Below are positions 44,306 to 53,253 of a DNA stretch of 64,000 nt, one piece after another. The notes beneath the pieces were generated by a model that did not search any database, was not told where the DNA came from, and saw only the letters and a list, made by a program, of their open reading frames with translations. The DNA comes from Streptacidiphilus sp. ASG 303 (GTDB lineage Bacteria; Actinomycetota; Actinomycetes; Streptomycetales; Streptomycetaceae). The translations under genes and the position numbers were made by a program. Each line of letters opens with the position of its first letter. Positions within the stretch are counted from its first letter, which is position 1. The DNA lies in assembly GCF_020991365.1 (NCBI RefSeq), contig NZ_JAJLRA010000023.1, positions 39,284 through 103,283 of the forward strand, given 5' to 3'.

Positions 44306-46071
44306 TCCCCAAGATCCGACGCGGATCACGCACCCACGGCCTGCTCGTCTACCTGTACGGCCCCGGCACACGCGACGAGCACACCGATGCCCACCTCGTC
44401 GGGAGCTGGGACGGCTTCGCCCCCGACCCCGGACGCGACACCAGTCGCGACGCCGACCCCAAGATCACCCTCGCCCGCCTCGCTGCCGCGCTGGACCTGC
44501 GCGTCAAGCAGGCCGGAACCAAGGCGCCGGCCGAGCACGTCTGGCACTGCTCGGTCCGCACCGACCCCGGCGACCGTCATCTGACCGACGCCGAATGGAA
44601 CACCGTCGCCCGCCGTCTCGTACAAGCCACCGGCCTCGCCCCCGAAGGAGACCCTGACGGCTGCCGCTGGGTCGCGGTACGGCACGCGGACGACCACATC
44701 CACATCCTGGCCACCATGGTCCGAGGCGACCTGCGCCGCCCCAGGATGAACTACGACTTCAAGAAGGCCCAGGCCGAATGCCGCCGCATCGAAGAGCAGA
44801 TGGGCCTGCGTCGGCTCAAGCCCGGCGACGGCACGGCAGCCAAGGCCCCCACCAGCGCCGAACGTTTCAAGGCCGAGCGCACCGGCCGACCCGAGACTCC
44901 CCGAGAGTCGCTCCGCGAAGCGGTTCGCCAAGCCCTCGCCGGAGCCGCCACCGAGCAGGAGTTCTTCACCCGTCTGCGAGAAGCCGGCCTACGCGTGAAA
45001 CTGCGCCACGCCCCCTCCGGCGACGCCCTCGGCTACAACGTCGCCCTGCCCGGCGACCGCAATCGCGACCGCGAGCCGATCTGGTTCGCCGGCTCCACCC
45101 TCGCCCCCGACCTCTCCCTGCCGAAGATCCGCCGTCGCCTCGCAGACGGACCTACCGACGACAAGCAGCCTCCCACCATTGACCGACCGGACTGGTCGCT
45201 GCCCGCCCGAGGACGACGCACCGCCACTGCCATCGTCGAGCAAGCTGTCGCCGTCCTCGACCAGGACGACAACGAGGCCGCTGGCCAACTTGTCGGATTC
45301 GGTGAACTCCTGGACGCGGTCGCCCAGACCTCCCCGGCCGCCACCCGCGCCGAACTGCGAGACGCAGCCCAAGCCTTCGAACGCGCCACCCGCAGCCACG
45401 TCCGCGCCGAGCGCGCTGACACTCGCGCCTTGCGCTCGTCGGCCCGCGGCATCATCCACGCCGGAAGTGCGCTCGGACGAGGAGAGGACGGCGGCACCAC
45501 CGCCATGCTCCTCTCCACCCTCGTCCTGGCCGCGCTTGCCGCCGCCCGCTGGCACTCCGCCCGCGGCCACGCGCAGCAGGCCGAAGCCTCCCGCCGGACC
45601 GCCCAACACCTGCGCACCGTCTACCACCAAGCCGCCGCCACACCCCTGCAGGCCCTGCGCGACCACGGTCGCGCCCTCCCCGAATCGCAGCGGCACACCT
45701 ATGAGAGCACCATCCGAGCAGCCCTATCCGAGATCGGCCCGACTGCCGGCACCGAGACGAACACCGACGCTCTCGCCGCCACCCTCGCTCACACCGAAGA
45801 GGCGGGCCACGACCCCAAGGCCCTGCTGCAGGAGGCCGTCGACCTGCGCGAACTCGACACCGCCGACGACGTCAACGACGTCCTGGTCTGGCGACTGCGC
45901 CGACTCGCCCTGCTCCCCGCCCACCCGGGTGACACCACCCGCCGCCCGCAGGCCCGCACCGGCCAGCCCGAGCTCAAGCCCGCGCCCAATCGGGCCGGAG
46001 CACGGACCCGACCTCTGACAACGCCCCGCCCCGCCGCCGCAGACTCGCGCAACCGACCGCCACACCGCTGA
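44302..46071 (+). CDS. Relaxase/mobilisation nuclease
   Basis: A 589-residue relaxase. The His motif is visible as H128, H132 and H134 in RHADDHIHILATM, the metal-binding third motif of MOB relaxases. The N terminus KIRRGSRTHGLLVYLYGPG is typical of actinobacterial relaxases. The C-terminal 350 residues are helical, with one hydrophobic segment (TAMLLSTLVLAALAAARW). It nicks oriT and leads the strand into the recipient. The start overlaps mobC (ATGA). Confidence 0.92.
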   Translation: MIPKIRRGSRTHGLLVYLYGPGTRDEHTDAHLVGSWDGFAPDPGRDTSRDADPKITLARLAAALDLRVKQAGTKAPAEHVWHCSVRTDPGDRHLTDAEWNTVARRLVQATGLAPEGDPDGCRWVAVRHADDHIHILATMVRGDLRRPRMNYDFKKAQAECRRIEEQMGLRRLKPGDGTAAKAPTSAERFKAERTGRPETPRESLREAVRQALAGAATEQEFFTRLREAGLRVKLRHAPSGDALGYNVALPGDRNRDREPIWFAGSTLAPDLSLPKIRRRLADGPTDDKQPPTIDRPDWSLPARGRRTATAIVEQAVAVLDQDDNEAAGQLVGFGELLDAVAQTSPAATRAELRDAAQAFERATRSHVRAERADTRALRSSARGIIHAGSALGRGEDGGTTAMLLSTLVLAALAAARWHSARGHAQQAEASRRTAQHLRTVYHQAAATPLQALRDHGRALPESQRHTYESTIRAALSEIGPTAGTETNTDALAATLAHTEEAGHDPKALLQEAVDLRELDTADDVNDVLVWRLRRLALLPAHPGDTTRRPQARTGQPELKPAPNRAGARTRPLTTPRPAAADSRNRPPHR

Positions 46072-46089
46072 CCGAAAGCCCTGGGCAGT

Positions 46090-46170
46090 GGGTCTGTACA
46101 GCCCACCCTAACGTGGGACTACAATCCGTTATCGCCAATTACGAAAAGGAGTTGCTGGCTGTACAGACCC
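46090..46170. repeat. 14-bp perfect inverted repeat flanking 53 bp
   Basis: GGGTCTGTACAGCC (46090-46103) and its reverse complement (46157-46170) lie between the relaxase gene and the IS256 remnant. They may be ends of a tiny inserted element or of the broken IS. No target-site duplication is visible. Confidence 0.7.
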
Positions 46171-46790
46171 CGGCACGACCGGCCTGTCGCCCGTCTCTGT
46201 CACCCGGCTGACCAAGCAGTGGAGCGACGACCGCGCCGCCTTCCAGACCCGGGACCTGTCCGACCGCGACTACGTCTACGTCTGGGCCGACGGAGTCCAT
46301 CCCAAGGTCCGCCTCGGCCAGGCCCACTCGTGCGTCCTGGTCCTGCTCGGAGTCCGACTCGACGACACCAAGGATCTCATTGCGATCGCCGAAGGCCATG
46401 CAGGAGATCTACAACGCCGAGGACCGCGGCCACGCCGAGAAGGCGATCGAGGCCTTCGCGCGCGCCTACGGCGCCAAGTTCCCCAAGGCCGTCACGAAGA
46501 TCACCGACGACCGGGACGAACTGCTCGCGTTCTACGACTTCCCGGCCAAGCACTGGATCCACCTGCGGACCACGAACCCCATCGAGTCGACCTTCTCCAC
46601 GGTCAAACTCCGCACCAAGGTCACCCGCGCCGGCAGCCCGGCCGCAGCCCTCGCGATGGTGTTCAAGCTCGTCGAGTCCGCCCAGACCCGATGGCGCGCG
46701 ATCACCGGCGCCCACCTGGTGCCGCTGGTCCGTGCTGGCGCGCGCTTCGAAAACGGCGTCCTGGTCGAGCGGTCCGAGGTGGCAGCATGA
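46171..46790 (+). pseudogene. IS256-family (Mutator-type) transposase remnant
   Basis: Two pieces of one transposase are in different frames. The first (about 46181-46400) encodes GLSPVSVTRLTKQW and DYVYVWADGVHPKVRLG, the region around the first catalytic Asp. The second (46380-46790) encodes MQEIYNAEDRGHAEKAIEAF and TTNPIESTFSTVKLRTKVT, with the final catalytic Glu. The N terminus and roughly 90 residues in the middle are missing, so the transposase is dead. The stop at 46788 overlaps the start of the next gene. Confidence 0.88.
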
Positions 46791-47236
46791 ACGACATGTT
46801 CGAGGCACTTGAAGCACTGACCGACCGCGATCCGGACCGCAGGGACGTCGCCGCCGACGTCCTCGGGGACCGCCTGCGCGGCGCCGCAATCGACGCTGAC
46901 TCCGCTCGCCTGGTCGTCGGACGCCTGGTCAGCGTGGCCGTAAACGAGCCGGTGACCAAGGTGCGCGAGTCAGCCCTGAACTCGATCAGCGAGGCGTTCA
47001 ACCACTACCGCCTGCCTCTGACCCTCGTCGAACCGGCGGCAGTAGCCATGCCGACGATGGAACGCCAACTCCTCGTCCACACGCTCTACATCCTCGGGGC
47101 CACCCACGACCCGCAGGCCCGGCCCCTGATCGAGCCATTCCTCCGTCACCCCACCCCAGAGGTGCGCGAGGAGGCTCGGCTCGCAGCAGCCGAGATCACC
47201 GCCGTCGAGTCGGAGAGTCTCACCCACAACTCTTGA
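46787..47236 (+). CDS. HEAT-repeat-like small protein
   Basis: A 149-residue helical protein. Successive helix pairs (VGRLVSVAVNEPVTKVRESALNSI, then ARPLIEPFLRHPTPEVREEARLAAA) resemble HEAT repeats. The ATG overlaps the transposase stop (ATGA), and GAGGTGG lies upstream. It may be a passenger gene of the IS or a host gene that was joined to it. HEAT-type small proteins often serve as immunity or scaffold proteins; function unknown. Confidence 0.7.
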   Translation: MNDMFEALEALTDRDPDRRDVAADVLGDRLRGAAIDADSARLVVGRLVSVAVNEPVTKVRESALNSISEAFNHYRLPLTLVEPAAVAMPTMERQLLVHTLYILGATHDPQARPLIEPFLRHPTPEVREEARLAAAEITAVESESLTHNS

Positions 47237-47255
47237 CTATTGCTCGTGGCGGTCA

Positions 47256-47753
47256 TCATCGGGCCTTTCGGCAGGCGGCGGTTGCAGGGACGAAGCCGGG
47301 CGAGGCAGTGGTGTACGTGGCGGCCGCCGAGCCGCGTGGCTGGGCGGGACGTGCGGAGCGGGTGCGTGCTGCCTGGACGCGGGCCTCCTGGGCCGTGTCG
47401 GGGTCGCCGGGCGGATTGAGGCCGGTGCGGCCCATTCGCTGCTGGGCCGAGCGGTAGACCGCGTAGTCGAGCCGGGGCCCGGCGGCGACGAGATAGACCT
47501 CGCGGGCGTGGCTGGAGGTGGGTGGCCCGTCGCGGAACTGCACCACCAGGCGGTGGCTGGCCAACCTGTCCGCGACGCCGAGGTAGATCTTGTGGCAGTC
47601 CTCCAAACGGCCTTCGAGGCGGGTGGCGACGCGTTCGCCGTGGATGAGGTCCTGCAGGTGCAGCAGGGCCTGGTCGCGAATGGCGTCTGGGAGCTGACGC
47701 AGATCGGCGATGGCGTCTGGGTGCGCGGCGAACGCGAAGCGGGCGCGGCTCAC
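47256..47753 (-). CDS. RelE/ParE-like toxin-fold protein
   Basis: A 165-residue protein whose first 110 residues look like the RelE/ParE fold: FAAHPDAIADLRQLPDAIRDQAL, a middle strand region CHKIYLGVADRLASHRLVVQF and VYLVAAGPRLDYAVYRSAQQRM. The C-terminal 55 residues are an Ala/Arg-rich tail. The GTG start overlaps the stop of the preceding gene (GTGA). It is the last gene of a leftward set, and no adjacent small antitoxin gene is seen, so a toxin role is uncertain. Confidence 0.65.
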   Translation of the reverse strand: MSRARFAFAAHPDAIADLRQLPDAIRDQALLHLQDLIHGERVATRLEGRLEDCHKIYLGVADRLASHRLVVQFRDGPPTSSHAREVYLVAAGPRLDYAVYRSAQQRMGRTGLNPPGDPDTAQEARVQAARTRSARPAQPRGSAAATYTTASPGFVPATAACRKAR

Positions 47754-48517
47754 ATCGACCTCCGCAAGCCCTGCTGGGCGACGGCGGCTGGGACAGCAAG
47801 AGGCGTCGGCCCGGTTGCAGAGGCGGTTGCGGTGGCGATGGCGGGGGTTGCGGCTGCGGAGTGGGCCAGTGCTGCGCTGATGCGCTCGGCTGCCGCGTCC
47901 GCGTCCGCATCCCCGGGCGCCGGCGGCAGAGGGCCCGGATACTCCTCCAGCCACTCCCGCGCCACTTCGGGGCTGGGGAAGGCGCCCTCGCCCAGGGTGT
48001 ACGTGCCATGGTTCGGCTGGATCTCTTCGAGGAAGAGCCGAACCGGCAGCTCGGCGGCGCGGCTGTCGACGGCCATGGTCCAGCCCTGGGTTGCTTCGCC
48101 GTCGATGGCCATGCGGGCGAGCACCTGGTGGCGATCACCGGAGCAGTGGATCCGGTTCTCCACACGGACGGTCAGCTCGTCGGCGGCTTCGTGGCCGGGA
48201 ATGTTGAGCGCCTGCCAGGGACAGCCCCGCTCGATGAGCCACTTCTGCGCGAAGGCCGGAGTGGCGTGCTCGGTGGCCCATGGGGTGTAGATGCCCTGCT
48301 GCCAGTGACGGATGACGTCGAAGGCGGTGATGTTCGGCTCGCCGACCGGGTGGCCCCAGATAGCCGTGGTGTCGAAGGCGAGAATGAAGCTGCGCTCTGC
48401 GTCGCCGTGCTGGGCGAGGAGCTCGAAGTCGTTCGGCCAGATGGTGCTGCCCAGACGCGTGGTGGCTTCGTCGGCCGGGGACAGGTCGTCGAGCCGGAAG
48501 TCGATCTTGGACATCAT
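47750..48517 (-). CDS. Hypothetical conjugative-element protein
   Basis: A 255-residue protein, not recognised. Residues 1-190 look folded, with WPNDFELLAQHGDAERSF and ITAFDVIRHWQQGIYTPW, and the last 60 are an Ala/Pro-rich tail. The first of two adjacent Met codons (48517) overlaps the DUF4913 stop (ATGA). It sits between DUF4913 and RelE-like genes in one coupled group and may be a cargo or accessory protein. No catalytic motif is apparent. Confidence 0.7.
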   Translation of the reverse strand: MMSKIDFRLDDLSPADEATTRLGSTIWPNDFELLAQHGDAERSFILAFDTTAIWGHPVGEPNITAFDVIRHWQQGIYTPWATEHATPAFAQKWLIERGCPWQALNIPGHEAADELTVRVENRIHCSGDRHQVLARMAIDGEATQGWTMAVDSRAAELPVRLFLEEIQPNHGTYTLGEGAFPSPEVAREWLEEYPGPLPPAPGDADADAAAERISAALAHSAAATPAIATATASATGPTPLAVPAAVAQQGLRRSM

Positions 48518-49098
48518 GTGGCAAGTCCGAGCTGGTCGGGGGTGGCCAGGACGCGGTGGCCCGGCCGGGCGGGGCTGGTGGAGCACGCGGCGAACGGTCC
48601 GTCCGGGGCGCGGAGCTGGAGCAGCGTGTGGTCAAGGTGGTCGCGGTGCCAGGTGGCCGGCCCGCTGAGACCGGCCTCGGCGTCGGTCAACTGCTGCCAG
48701 GCGAGCCACAGGGCGTGGAGGCGGGCGACGGCCTCGGGGTGCTCGTACCACTGCGCGCACCACGGGCGGGTCGAGCTGATCTCCCGTCCGTAGGCCGGCA
48801 GGAGCACGTGGGTGACCCAGTTGTCGAGGGCGGCCAGTTCGGTGGTGTATGCCTCGCCGCCCAGGGCGAGGATGAACACCGACGCGGGACCGTCGGATTC
48901 GGCCTCGGGGTTCTCCGTACCCGGCTCCTCAGCAGTGTGTGCGGTGTGCGCGGTGGGTTCAGAGCCGAGGCGGTCGAGGATGACGCCGTGCTGGCGGACC
49001 TCTGCCATGGTCTTTGCGAGGGTGCTCGCGAGATCGTCGAGATCTCCGTCGGGGATGCGGAACGGCTCGGGGGCCGGAGTGGTACTGGGGTTGGACAT
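48514..49098 (-). CDS. DUF4913 protein
   Basis: A 194-residue protein. The DUF4913 domain spans about residues 80-165, with LDNWVTHVLLPAYGREI and WCAQWYEHPEAVARLHALW and a final GPATWHRDHLD. The family is common on actinobacterial conjugative elements and of unknown role. ATG 49098 is chosen because a typical MSNPSTTPAPEPF start follows; the longer frame to 49215 is unlikely. It leads the three-gene group that ends with the RelE-like gene. Confidence 0.85.
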   Translation of the reverse strand: MSNPSTTPAPEPFRIPDGDLDDLASTLAKTMAEVRQHGVILDRLGSEPTAHTAHTAEEPGTENPEAESDGPASVFILALGGEAYTTELAALDNWVTHVLLPAYGREISSTRPWCAQWYEHPEAVARLHALWLAWQQLTDAEAGLSGPATWHRDHLDHTLLQLRAPDGPFAACSTSPARPGHRVLATPDQLGLAT

Positions 49099-49317
49099 GG
49101 CGGATCCAGGGGGGTGACGGCACGGTGGTGGCGTGGTGTGGCGCGTTCGTCTGGAGGTCATGGCGGTGTTCCCCACGCAGGTCGGTAGGGGTAAGAGGAT
49201 GCGGGGAATCCGCAATTTGGCCTGGCCGGAGAAGCCGGGTATGAGCGCCTACCGGGCCCGGCAGTGCGGGCAGCGGGGAAGGGGCGGCGCCAGCAACTGC
49301 AAGGCGCAGAATGCCTG

Positions 49318-49599
49318 TTAGGGGACGACGCCGTTGCCGAGGGCGGTGGGCTGGGTGGGATGGCCGAGCCCAAGGGTGGCGGTCATCCAGCCCGTCGGCG
49401 GCCCTTGCATCCATTCCACGAACTCGGCCTGCAGCCGCCCGCACTTGCCAGCGGCCGACGGCGCCGGGCGGGTGAGCGCCTCCCATCGGGCAACGGCGAC
49501 GCCGTCGGTCAGTGGGTGCGGGGAGTGCGCAGCCCTCAGCGTCGAAGGCCGAGGTCGCTGCCTGCAGGGACAGGCCGTCGGAAAAGAGATTTCGTTCAC
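49318..49599 (-). pseudogene. C5-cytosine DNA methyltransferase, C-terminal remnant
   Basis: The frame reads WEALTRPAPSAAGKCG, then QAEFVEWMQGPPTGWM and ends PTALGNGVVP, the C-terminal end of phage- and plasmid-type C5-cytosine methyltransferases. The catalytic PCQ and earlier motifs are absent. It is a leftover of a once-complete gene whose upstream part was lost next to the helicase-like gene. The exact 5' limit of the homologous part is unclear. Confidence 0.72.
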
Positions 49600-49644
49600 A
49601 GCGAGGTTCCAAGGAATGGGACGAGTGAGGGGCCTGGAAGGGGT

Positions 49645-50808
49645 TCAGCTGTGGCCGCGCGAGGGTGCTCGTACGGGAGCTGCTGCGGGCGCAGGATCGG
49701 TCCCGGCCGAGGGCAGCGGGACGGCGCGCGGTGTGCTGCGGGCGAGGGCGGCGTGCATTCGTGCGGTGGGTTGCCTGTTCGGCGAAGCCGCAGGGGCCTG
49801 CGTTGCCGCGGGGCGGCCGTGTGCGGTCTGCCAGCGGGAGCGCACCTCGTCGAGCGGCCCGAGCGCGTGCAGGGCGTGGTTGATCAGTCGCCCAGGGGCC
49901 AGCGCCTCGTCCTCGGCCAAGGCGCGGACTGCGCGGGCGGAGGTGGCTGCGGTGCGGGTGACCGAAGAGCGCAGGACCTGCTCGCCGAGCCATTCGGCAC
50001 TGCCGGCGCCGCCCTCGTCGCAGATCCCGGCGATCTGGTCGCCGGACAGGGTGCCGTCGGCCAGCAACCCGCGCCGCTGCGCTTCCCAGAGCACGGTGAT
50101 CCGGTCGATGGGCTCACCTCGATGGTGCAGCGCCCCCAGGCAGCGGTAGAGCTGGCTGTAGGCCGGGTCGGAGAAGTCGCTCGGCTGCAGCCAACCGGCG
50201 ACCTCGTTCATCGCCCTCGGCCGCTCCACCAGGACCCCCAACAGGAACCGCTCGTCCTCGGCAACCTGGTCAGCCCGAACCGGCGGAGAGGGGGCAGGGG
50301 TCAGCGGGGTGGTGGTCGGGACGGGGCGAGGGCCGGATCCCCAACGCCGTGCTAGGTCGCCGAGTACCCCGGTCAGGACGTCTGCCTGGTACAGGGTGCC
50401 CTTGGTCTCGCCCTGGAGCGCATCGGCACGGGCGGCCTGGTGGAGGCGGATCGCGTACTCGGTAATGGTGCGGTGGATTGCGCCTTCCAGCACCATGCGC
50501 CCGTAGACCGGCGCGTGCATGGGGCGCGGGCAGGCCGCGATCAGGGTGTGGGCGTAGGCGGCGGTGAGCCCCCGGACATGGTGGCTGGCCTCGTCGACCG
50601 CATCGGTGACCCACGACAGCGGCACCGACCCCTGGACCGTCAGCGCGGGATGGCCGCCGGTCCGGAGCTTGCGCAGCGCGGCGAACAGCGCCTGGTGGAT
50701 CGGCCGGTAGAAGTGATCCGGCGCCAGCCAGTCGAGGTGGGAGAGCTGGCCCGGGTCGAGCAGTACCGAGCCGAGCGTCGCCTGCTCGGCCTGCAGCAGT
50801 GGGTTCAT
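49645..50808 (-). CDS. Protein with two DnaB N-terminal-like domains
   Basis: A 387-residue protein. Two DnaB_N-like modules are visible: EQATLGSVLLDPGQLSHLDW with DHFYRPIHQALFAAL near residues 8-50, and DERFLLGVLVERPRAMNEVA with DPAYSQLYRCLGAL near residues 210-260. The RecA-like helicase motor is missing. It might be an adaptor that contacts primase or replicative helicase. ATG 50808 overlaps the previous stop (ATGA). The last 60 residues are low-complexity. Confidence 0.75.
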   Translation of the reverse strand: MNPLLQAEQATLGSVLLDPGQLSHLDWLAPDHFYRPIHQALFAALRKLRTGGHPALTVQGSVPLSWVTDAVDEASHHVRGLTAAYAHTLIAACPRPMHAPVYGRMVLEGAIHRTITEYAIRLHQAARADALQGETKGTLYQADVLTGVLGDLARRWGSGPRPVPTTTPLTPAPSPPVRADQVAEDERFLLGVLVERPRAMNEVAGWLQPSDFSDPAYSQLYRCLGALHHRGEPIDRITVLWEAQRRGLLADGTLSGDQIAGICDEGGAGSAEWLGEQVLRSSVTRTAATSARAVRALAEDEALAPGRLINHALHALGPLDEVRSRWQTAHGRPAATQAPAASPNRQPTARMHAALARSTPRAVPLPSAGTDPAPAAAPVRAPSRGHS

Positions 50809-51035
50809 CGCTGACCCCTTGCTTCGGGAGCCGAGTGCTTGTCCTGACGGGCGCGGAGGTCGGTGACTGCTTGGTCGGCGGCGGCCATCGCCTGGGCGAA
50901 GCCGTCCAGCGCGCCGGTGAACACCGGGTCCGTGCTCGGGATGGAGCCGGCGCGGCCGACCAGCCACCATTGGCCGTCGTGCAGGACGACTGGTGCACCG
51001 ACGAGACGCCGCGAGCGCGGCGCGGGCGCGTTCAT
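50805..51035 (-). CDS. Small hypothetical conjugation-operon protein
   Basis: A 76-residue protein with VGAPVVLHDGQWWLVGRAGS at residues 12-31 and a helical second half. It is not recognised. It overlaps the coupling-protein stop (ATGA) and the DnaB_N-like gene start (ATGA), so it is translated within the transfer operon. A role as accessory to the coupling protein is possible from position. Confidence 0.7.
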   Translation of the reverse strand: MNAPAPRSRRLVGAPVVLHDGQWWLVGRAGSIPSTDPVFTGALDGFAQAMAAADQAVTDLRARQDKHSAPEARGQR

Positions 51036-52819
51036 GCCGACAGCCCGACGTCGCCGAGATCGATGCTCTTGGCGAGAGCGCGTTCGGTGATGGCCCGGGT
51101 GGCGCGGGTGGAGGCGGGGCCGACGGTCTTGGCGGAGGGCTCCTGGTACCAGGGGCGCAGGTCGAGCATCGCGACCCGCATGCCGGTGGCGAACAGCAGG
51201 ATCTTCCCCTTGGGGAGGGCGCGGATGGCGTCCGGGGGCAGGATCCGCTCGGTGCGCATGGAGATGCTGGTGGACTTGCCGCTCCCGGAGGTCGAGACGG
51301 AGGTGGTCTGTACGTCGTGCTCGCCGATCTGCCGGGACAGCTTGTCCGCGAAGTCGGCGTCGTCGATGCCGCTGCCGATGACCTTGACGGTGGCCGCGGA
51401 CCACAGGGCGTCCATGCCCGCCTCGCCCCAGCAGCGCTGGCCCTGCCGGTAGGACTGCAGGATCGTCATCGGGATGACGCCCCGACTGCCCAGGTGGCTG
51501 TAGAGGTCGGGGAGATCGCCTATCTTGCACACGTTGGCGGCCTCGTCCAGCACACACAGGGCGGGTGGGTCGAGCCGGCCGCCGGAGCGCTCGGCGACGG
51601 CAACGGCGGCACGCATCACCGCGTCGGCCGCGGCTGCGATGATCGCCGACGCACTACCGCCGCCGTCCTTGCTCAGCAGGTACAGGGTGTCCCGCGAGGT
51701 GGCGAAGTCGTACGGCTTGAACTCCGGCAGGCGCCTGCTGGGGGTGACCCAGGCGGCGATCTCCGGGTCCAGCAGGCAGCTCGCGTACTGCCGCGCCGTC
51801 TCGTAGATGCCGTCCCGCGTCTCGGTCGCACCGCTGACGGTGCCCTGGAGCTGGGCGGCGACCGCATCGTGGCCGGCGTCGGTGAGCAGGTCGACCGGGG
51901 TGCGGTCGGAGGGGGAGGAGAGCCAGGCCAGGACGTCGGTGATCGGGCGCCGGTGGCTGGCGGCGGCCAGGAACAGCGCGCCGAGCGTGTTGCTCGCGGC
52001 CGTGGACCAGAAGTCGGAGCCGCTGGACTCGTCCACGGACGCGGTCACGAAATGACCGGCCAGGCGTTTGGCCCCGGCCAGGTCGCGTGCGTCGGCCAGG
52101 ATGTCCCACCACATGTGCTGCGGGTGGTGCGCGATTTGCTGCGGGTCCAGAGTCCAGGTCGTCCCGACCCGCGCGCGGGCGTCCACCGTGGCGGTGTAGG
52201 CGTCGTTCGCGGCCTTGTTGCTGGTCAGGAGCACTGGGCCGGGGGCGGCGAGGATCGCGGGGATCGCCAGCCCGGAGGTCTTTCCGGAGCGCGGCGCCAT
52301 GATCGCGACGATCACGTCCTCCCAGGAGGCGTGGACCTCGGACCGGCCCGGGGGAAGCGTGCCGATGAGGATCCCGCGGTCAGCCGGAGCTATGGCGTCA
52401 GGCCTGAGGCCGGACAGGCTCGGCCGCAGGCTGCGAGCCTTCGCGGTCACCTCCTTGTTCAGCAGTGGGGCGAGGTCGGCCTTGCGGGCAAGGCCGGTCC
52501 TCCTACCGCTGCGCCACCGCGTCCACGTCACCAGGCCGGTGGCGGTCAGGGCGACGGTGAGCAGGCCGGGGACCAGGCGGGAGCCGACGAGGAGGGCGGT
52601 GGTGCTCAGCTGCGGCCACAGTGCCTCGGGGTGCAGCAAGGAGTCGGCGGCCCGGAACGGGGCCCATGGTCCGCTGCCGACGAGGATGTTGGTGAGGTTG
52701 CCGGTCAGCCAGGCCAGGGAGCCGAAGGCGAGAGCGGCGCCGAGGGCGCCGAAGAGGAGGGACAGGAGCGCGTCGGAGCCGGTGGTGGTCGACGGCGCGC
52801 TGGTGCGCGGGGAGGGCAC
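51032..52819 (-). CDS. Type IV coupling protein (TraG/TraD-like ATPase)
   Basis: A 595-residue protein. Two N-terminal transmembrane helices (about 18-38 and 72-98) precede a VirD4/TraG ATPase with Walker A APRSGKTSG at 175 onward and Walker B ALCVLDEAANVCKI near 430. It delivers the relaxase-DNA complex to the secretion channel. The start is uncertain: GTG 52819 has AGGACC seven bases upstream and lies shortly before the first helix; the frame remains open but low-complexity to 53158. This design differs from the FtsK-like TraB used by classic Streptomyces plasmids. Confidence 0.9.
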   Translation of the reverse strand: MPSPRTSAPSTTTGSDALLSLLFGALGAALAFGSLAWLTGNLTNILVGSGPWAPFRAADSLLHPEALWPQLSTTALLVGSRLVPGLLTVALTATGLVTWTRWRSGRRTGLARKADLAPLLNKEVTAKARSLRPSLSGLRPDAIAPADRGILIGTLPPGRSEVHASWEDVIVAIMAPRSGKTSGLAIPAILAAPGPVLLTSNKAANDAYTATVDARARVGTTWTLDPQQIAHHPQHMWWDILADARDLAGAKRLAGHFVTASVDESSGSDFWSTAASNTLGALFLAAASHRRPITDVLAWLSSPSDRTPVDLLTDAGHDAVAAQLQGTVSGATETRDGIYETARQYASCLLDPEIAAWVTPSRRLPEFKPYDFATSRDTLYLLSKDGGGSASAIIAAAADAVMRAAVAVAERSGGRLDPPALCVLDEAANVCKIGDLPDLYSHLGSRGVIPMTILQSYRQGQRCWGEAGMDALWSAATVKVIGSGIDDADFADKLSRQIGEHDVQTTSVSTSGSGKSTSISMRTERILPPDAIRALPKGKILLFATGMRVAMLDLRPWYQEPSAKTVGPASTRATRAITERALAKSIDLGDVGLSA

Positions 52820-53253
52820 AAGAGGGTCCTGGGGTTGGGAACGGGCCGGGGTGGGGCGTACTCGGCTCTGCTGCGGATCACGGACGTCCTCCTGCCGGAT
52901 CTCGGGGAAGCGCTTCAGAGGGTGCGGCCGGCGGGTCGGCCAGGGCCGGGAGTGGCGCTGCCACCGCCGTGGTGGCGGCGGTGTCTCCGGCGGTCGGAGA
53001 GGTCCGGCGCGTGGCGGCGATGCGCTCCTCGGCTGGGGCGTCCATGCGGGGGAGGTGCAGGCCTGCGGGGGAGAGGATCCGCACAATCCGCGATTTGGGT
53101 CGGCTACGGACAGCTGGTAGACGCCGCCCGGATCCGGGCCGCGATGTTCCAGGTGCACAGCCAGGACAGCGTGGCGTCGAATCCGGCTGTCAGCTCCTGC
53201 TGCCAGCAGACGGGGAGGGTGCCGGTGCCCCGCCAGGGCGGGGCACCGGGTGG
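52820..53253. other. Gap upstream of the coupling-protein gene
   Basis: A GTG at 52881 (minus strand) is preceded by a strong AGGAGGA-type sequence and opens a 59-codon frame that overlaps the coupling protein in another frame; it may be a leader ORF. The rest shows no convincing gene. Confidence 0.4.

Noticed and set aside
52700..52881. A 59-codon leftward frame with a strong AGGAGG-type site
   Set aside because: Its product is Pro/Ser/Arg-rich and overlaps the coupling protein; kept only as a possible leader ORF in the gap entry.
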